From Bog-473 sp963843365 (GTDB taxonomy: Bacteria; Actinomycetota; Acidimicrobiia; Acidimicrobiales; RAAP-2), in NCBI GenBank assembly GCA_963843365.1, contig CAWJKG010000003.1, positions 248,001 to 312,000 on the forward strand: a stretch of DNA of 64,000 bases, written 5' to 3'. The position numbers and the translations under genes are program-made. Positions within the stretch are counted from its first letter, which is position 1, and each line of letters begins with the position of its first letter. Shown here in pieces: positions 60,354-64,000 of the stretch. The notes beneath the pieces are model-generated. The model saw only the letters and a program-made list of their open reading frames with translations, made no database searches and was not told where the DNA came from.

Positions 60354-60983
60354 TCAGCTGGTCCAGGCGTCCGTGGCCGGGGTCGTGGTCGAAGTGGCGG
60401 CGCCACCGGTGGCGGTGATGCCGGTGAGGGACGGCATGGAGAAGTAGGTGTTGGCACAGGCCGCCGGCGAGGTGGACGCCATGAGGGCGTCGTTGGTGAG
60501 CGTCACCACGAGCGGGTTGTTGGCGGCGCCGCTGGCCCCCACCACCAAGGGCGTGGTCAACGTGTGCGAGCTCCCGCTCGTGCCGGTGGCGTAGTTCCAC
60601 GAGACGGCGCTCGTCGAGGTGCTGCACCCGGTCTGCGCCGTGGTGAGTGCGTTGGTCGTGAACCCGCCGGCCTGGGTGGAGCTGGTCGGCAGGTTCACCG
60701 CCGTGATGGTCACCGGGTACGGGTTGGTGTTGGCGATCGTCACCACGACGTCTCCCGAGCCGCCGGGGTAGAGGAGGTTGCCCGCGGCCGGCGAAGCCAC
60801 GGCGGTGATGCTCACGTTGGCGATGGAGGCGGACTGGCCCTCACCGGACGAGCCGCTGTTGAGGCCCACGACCCAGTTCGTGGCCGCGTACGCGCCGGCG
60901 GCCACGGCCACGCTCCCGAGCACGGCGGAAACCACCTTCATCCGGCGTGACCACCGGCTCGTCCTGACTGTCACTGCCTCCAC
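60354..60983 (-). CDS. Exported beta-rich protein B
   Basis: 209 residues from GTG 60983, with GAGAGG 8 nt upstream. A signal peptide (SAVLGSVAVAAGAYA) leads to TNWVVGLNSGSSGEGQSA and a domain of alternating beta strands (SGDVVVTIANTNPYPVTIT, VNLPTS). The end has WNYATG and a Thr-rich tail. It resembles TasA/camelysin-like exported proteins in general layout, but I do not claim membership. It lies 53 bp upstream of protein A in the same direction, so they probably form one transcript. Confidence 0.68.
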   Translation of the reverse strand: MEAVTVRTSRWSRRMKVVSAVLGSVAVAAGAYAATNWVVGLNSGSSGEGQSASIANVSITAVASPAAGNLLYPGGSGDVVVTIANTNPYPVTITAVNLPTSSTQAGGFTTNALTTAQTGCSTSTSAVSWNYATGTSGSSHTLTTPLVVGASGAANNPLVVTLTNDALMASTSPAACANTYFSMPSLTGITATGGAATSTTTPATDAWTS

Positions 60984-61220
60984 GACATCTGCCTCTCTCT
61001 CGCCCAGCCGGGCGGTTCGGTATTGCGTGATCCAATGGGAGTTCGGAGGCGCCCGCACCCCGCTTAAGGAACGTTGAGGCAATTGGACGCGTGACGGATT
61101 CCGTCGCTGGCGTCCCCGGCGCGAGGTTGTCCACAGGTCCGGCGCTCTTCTGCTGCGTCCCTGGTCCAGGGGGGGTTCTTCGCAAGGAAAGGCCCTCAGT
61201 CCGGGCCGAAATTGCGCCGA

Positions 61221-61226
61221 TACGGT
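61221..61226 (+). promoter_or_regulatory. -10 element of the sensor kinase gene (leaderless)
   Basis: TACGGT ends 5 nt before ATG 61232. The RAM-domain gene has the same hexamer at the same distance. Confidence 0.5.
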
Positions 61227-61231
61227 GAGAG

Positions 61232-62831
61232 ATGCCACCTCCCAACCTGCGCGAGCGCTTCAGCAGCTACCTGCCCTTCGCGGCGGTGGCCGTGGCGGGG
61301 CAGTTGAGCGTGGGCTGGCCCCCGGGACCGACCAATCCGACGGCCTATCTCGTCAGCACGATTCTGCTGCTGGTGATCCTCACCCTGATCGTGGTCCGCA
61401 GGGGGATGCCGCCACGGACCTTCATCGTCGGTGCCGCCCTCTACATGACCTCGGCGGCCTGTCTCATGCTGTCGTCGGGCGGCATGAGCAGCGGGCTCGG
61501 CGTGCTGCTCTTCATGCCGGTGGTGGGGGTGGCGCTCTACGGCAAGCGGTGGGAATCGGCCGTCGCCGTGGTGTTCCTCCTCGCGGCCATTCTGGCCACG
61601 ACGCTCGCCACCGCGGGCCCGCCCGAACATCGCCACCTGGCGCCGGGTGCTCCTCTCGGGCGCCTTCGCCGCCATGCTGTCGCTGGCCATCCACATTTTG
61701 CGCCGGCGCCTGACCGACTCGAACGTGCGCACGGAGCGGCTGCTCCGGCAGGAGGAGGCACTGAACGCCGCCGTCCGCCAGCTCGTGCAGCTGTCGGAGC
61801 CGCCGCAGATCACGGCATTGGGCGCCAAGCTCGCGCTGGGCATCGCGTCGCCGCCCGGCTCCGAGATTCTGCGCTCGGCCTACTTCCGGGTGGAGGGCGG
61901 CATGGTCCTGGTCGATGCCCAGTTCGACGAGCCCGGGACGCAGGTCACGGGGACCTGGCCCGTCGAGAACCATCCCGGGCTGCGCGAGGCGGTCCAGACG
62001 CGGCGGCCGTTCGCGGCGGCGCTCGACCACAGCCAGCTCAAGCCCGAGTTGCAGGCGGTGTTCCGGGCCACCGGCATCACGTACGGGGCCTGGGTGCCTG
62101 TCTGTCCGGACGGCGAGCTGCACGGCGTCCTCGCCATCGCCACCCGGGGCGACTCCATTCCGCAGGAGTGCGTCGACCGCTGCACCGCCCTGGGCCACTT
62201 CCTCGAGCTGGCCCTGGCCAACTGGTCCGCCCACCGCCGCCTGGAGGAGCAGGCGACGGTGGAGGAGCGCCGCCGCATCGCCCGCGAGCTGCACGACGGG
62301 CTGGCCCACGAGCTCGCCTTCATCGCCAGCAAGACCCGGGGCGCGGCAGCGAACGCGAGCACGTCGCCCGATGCCCGCGCCCTGGCCGGTGCCGCCGACC
62401 GCGCCCTGGACGAGGCCCGGCGTGCCATCACGGTCCTCTCGGTCGCCCAGCCCCAGTCGCTCCATGCCGCCATTTCGCAGACCGTGGAGGACCTGGGGTC
62501 CCGGCTCGGGGTCGCCTGGGACCTGGAGTTGGCGGACGACGTCGAGGTGCCGGGCGAGGTGACCGAGAACCTGCTGCGCATTGTGCGCGAGGCCATCACC
62601 AACGCCGCCTGCCACGGGGCTTCGGGCCACGTCCGGGTCAGCCTCGAGCGTGACGACCAGCTGCGCCTGGTCATCGAGGACGACGGGTGCGGTTTCGATC
62701 CCGAGCGCGAGGAGGCCAGCGGCGGCTTCGGCCTCCAGAGCATGCAGGAGCGGGCGGCCTCGGTCGGCGCCGTGCTCAGCGTCGACTCCCTGCCCGAGCG
62801 GGGCACCCGGGTGGCGGTGGCGTTCCGGTGA
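61232..62831 (+). CDS. Sensor histidine kinase, HisKA_3 type (frameshifted)
   Basis: The first 125 residues contain four hydrophobic segments. The frame breaks at about 61615-61630 and continues with LLSGAFAAMLSLAIHILRRR, a helix, a GAF-like sensor domain (about 61800-62220), the dimerisation helix with the phosphorylated histidine in RRRIARELHDGLAHE, and the ATPase domain (LLRIVREAITNAACHG, VIEDDGCGFDP, GGFGLQSMQERAASVGA). It should phosphorylate the response regulator that overlaps its end by GTGA. The signal is unknown. Confidence 0.88.
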
Positions 62832-63565
62832 GCGCACCCATCACCGTCCTGCTGGCCGACGACCACGCCCGGACGCGTGCGCTCGTGCGCAACGCGCTGG
62901 AGCGCACGGGAGACTTCCACGTCTGCGTCGAGGCGGCGGACGCCGTCGGCGCCGTCGAGGGGGCCAGGCGCGAACGACCGGACGTGTGCCTGCTCGACAT
63001 CAACATGCCCGGCAACGGCATCGCCGCCGCCACCCATATCACCAGCGCGCTGCCGGACACCTCGGTCGTCATGCTCACCGTGTCGCGGCAGGACGAGGAC
63101 CTCTTCGACGCGCTGCGCGCGGGTGCGTCCGGGTATCTCCTCAAGGGAATGGACGAGGCCACCATCGGCGACGCGCTGCAGCGTGTGCTGGCGGGGGAGG
63201 CCATGCTGCCCGGCACGCTCGTGGCGCGGCTCGTCGACGAGTTCCGTGACCGCGAGCACCGCAGGGTTGCCGTCCCCGACGGCCAGGCGGCCCGGCTCAC
63301 CGGGCGCGAGTGGGACGTACTGGAGCTGATGCGCAAGGGTGCGGGCACGGCCGAGATCTCCGAACGCCTCTTCGTCTCGCCGACCACGGTCCGCAGCCAC
63401 GTGTCGTCCATTCTGCGCAAGCTCGGCGTGCCGACCCGGGAAGCCGCCATCCGTCTGCTCGACGGCGAGGCGGACCAGGAGCGCTTCCTGCGACCGCAGA
63501 GCGGCGAGCTCGGCGAGGTCCTCGCCCCCGGCTCCGCAGCGGGGGGCCCGCAGCGCCGGTCCTAA
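62828..63565 (+). CDS. NarL/FixJ-family response regulator
   Basis: 245 residues. The receiver has the acidic pair VLLADDHARTR, the phospho-acceptor aspartate in CLLDINMPG, then VVMLTVS and GYLLKGM. The C-terminal LuxR-type helix-turn-helix is LTGREWDVLELMRKGAGTAEISERLFVSPTTVRSHVSSILRKLG. It is translationally coupled to the kinase. Target genes are unknown; the divergent exported proteins are candidates by position only. Confidence 0.94.
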   Translation: MSAPITVLLADDHARTRALVRNALERTGDFHVCVEAADAVGAVEGARRERPDVCLLDINMPGNGIAAATHITSALPDTSVVMLTVSRQDEDLFDALRAGASGYLLKGMDEATIGDALQRVLAGEAMLPGTLVARLVDEFRDREHRRVAVPDGQAARLTGREWDVLELMRKGAGTAEISERLFVSPTTVRSHVSSILRKLGVPTREAAIRLLDGEADQERFLRPQSGELGEVLAPGSAAGGPQRRS

Positions 63566-63568
63566 GCT
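63563..63568 (+). promoter_or_regulatory. -10 element of fumC, overlapping the regulator stop codon
   Basis: TAAGCT ends 7 nt before GTG 63576. Its first three bases are the TAA stop of the response regulator. Confidence 0.45.
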
Positions 63569-63575
63569 GGCGCCC

Positions 63576-64000
63576 GTGACGACCACCCGAATCGAAAGCG
63601 ACAGCATGGGGGAGATCGAGGTCCCCGCCGACCGCTACTGGGGTGCGCAGACCCAGCGCTCCCTGCATCACTTCGACATCGGCGTCGAGACGATGCCCAC
63701 GCCGCTGATCAGGGCGTTCGGGATCCTCAAGGGTGCCTCGGCCGCGGTGAACCGGGACCTGGGCAAGCTGGACGGGACGTTGGCCGGCCTCATTGAGCAG
63801 GCGGCGGGAGAGGTGGCCAAGGGCGACCTCGACGAGCAGTTCCCGCTGCGGATCTGGCAGACCGGGAGCGGCACGCAGACCAACATGAACGCCAACGAGG
63901 TCATCTCCAACCGGGCCATCGAGCTCAGCGGCGGGGTCATGGGCTCGAAGACGCCGGTGCACCCCAACGACCACGTCAACATGTCGCAGTCCTCGAACGA
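63576..64000 (+). CDS. fumC: Class II fumarate hydratase, 3' end outside the window
   Basis: The first 141 codons are visible. DSMGEIEVPADRYWGAQTQRSL, then IWQTGSGTQTNMNANEVISNRA and HPNDHVNMSQSSNE are diagnostic of class II fumarase, which hydrates fumarate to L-malate in the TCA cycle. GTG 63576 is the start. Aspartase is a near relative, but the QTGSGTQTNMN form favours fumarase. Confidence 0.93.
   Translation, partial: MTTTRIESDSMGEIEVPADRYWGAQTQRSLHHFDIGVETMPTPLIRAFGILKGASAAVNRDLGKLDGTLAGLIEQAAGEVAKGDLDEQFPLRIWQTGSGTQTNMNANEVISNRAIELSGGVMGSKTPVHPNDHVNMSQSSN

Noticed and set aside
61127..61135. TTGTCCACA, a match to the actinobacterial DnaA box
   Set aside because: Only one copy is present, with no cluster, AT-rich element or dnaA/dnaN genes, so an origin is not supported.

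Overview
This window is about 64 kb of GC-rich, densely packed chromosome from an actinobacterium. The evidence is a WhiB-type Fe-S regulator, a mycothiol-type (maleylpyruvate isomerase-like) enzyme, a DUF2469 protein, GTP-dependent PEP carboxykinase, many GTG/TTG starts and ATGA/GTGA gene overlaps. The gene content (alpha-methylacyl-CoA racemase, acyl-CoA dehydrogenase, rubrerythrin cluster, long MFS and LCP proteins) would fit an uncultured member of the Acidimicrobiia; that placement is inference. No prophage, transposase, CRISPR array or tRNA was recognised.

Layout. 0-3.2 kb: the end of an Ig-like-repeat surface protein, a membrane protein with a 9-bp tandem repeat at its C-terminus, a hexapeptide acyltransferase and a 618-bp gene-free stretch. 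3.2-7.4 kb: RNase P RNA (minus strand) divergent from xseA-xseB, a metallo-beta-lactamase-fold hydrolase and a ferredoxin reductase-type flavoprotein. 7.5-12.3 kb: a minus-strand, translationally coupled operon glpD - alkyl-DHAP-synthase-like flavoprotein - glpK. 12.5-17.4 kb: DUF3293, an unknown gene, pyrE, then a PerR-like Fur regulator behind a perfect 31-bp palindrome with rubrerythrin, a GlpC/HdrD-type Fe-S protein and DUF3501, and whiB. 17.4-29 kb: an LCP cell-wall ligase, acyl-CoA dehydrogenase, trpD, galK, alpha-methylacyl-CoA racemase, a secreted Cys-rich protein, a stand-alone RAM domain, an MFS transporter, pckG and thiL. 29-53 kb: a conserved housekeeping block: rpmB, fakA-like, recG, rsmD, coaD, a DivIVA-like coiled coil, DUF177, rpmF, plsX, acpP, rnc, mutM, smc, ftsY, FKBP lipoprotein, ffh, rpsP, khpA, rimM, trmD, rplS, DUF2469, yraN, enoyl-CoA hydratase, NfeD-like and SPFH. 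53-64 kb: a small zincin, a double-hotdog thioesterase, heavily frameshifted comM, dprA and an OafA-type acyltransferase, two related exported proteins, a two-component system and the start of fumC.

Two window-wide signals stand out. First, at least 17 genes have a TANNNT hexamer ending only 5-8 nt before a start codon and lack a Shine-Dalgarno at normal spacing, which predicts widespread leaderless transcription. In two places divergent genes appear to share an overlapping pair of such -10 elements, and in two others a stop codon is part of the next gene's -10. Second, several conserved genes (xseA, probably xseB, LCP, fakA, the mycothiol-type enzyme, the sensor kinase, and especially comM-dprA-acyltransferase) carry frameshifts, two of them at clear G/C homopolymers. 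I read these mainly as sequencing or assembly indels rather than true pseudogenes.
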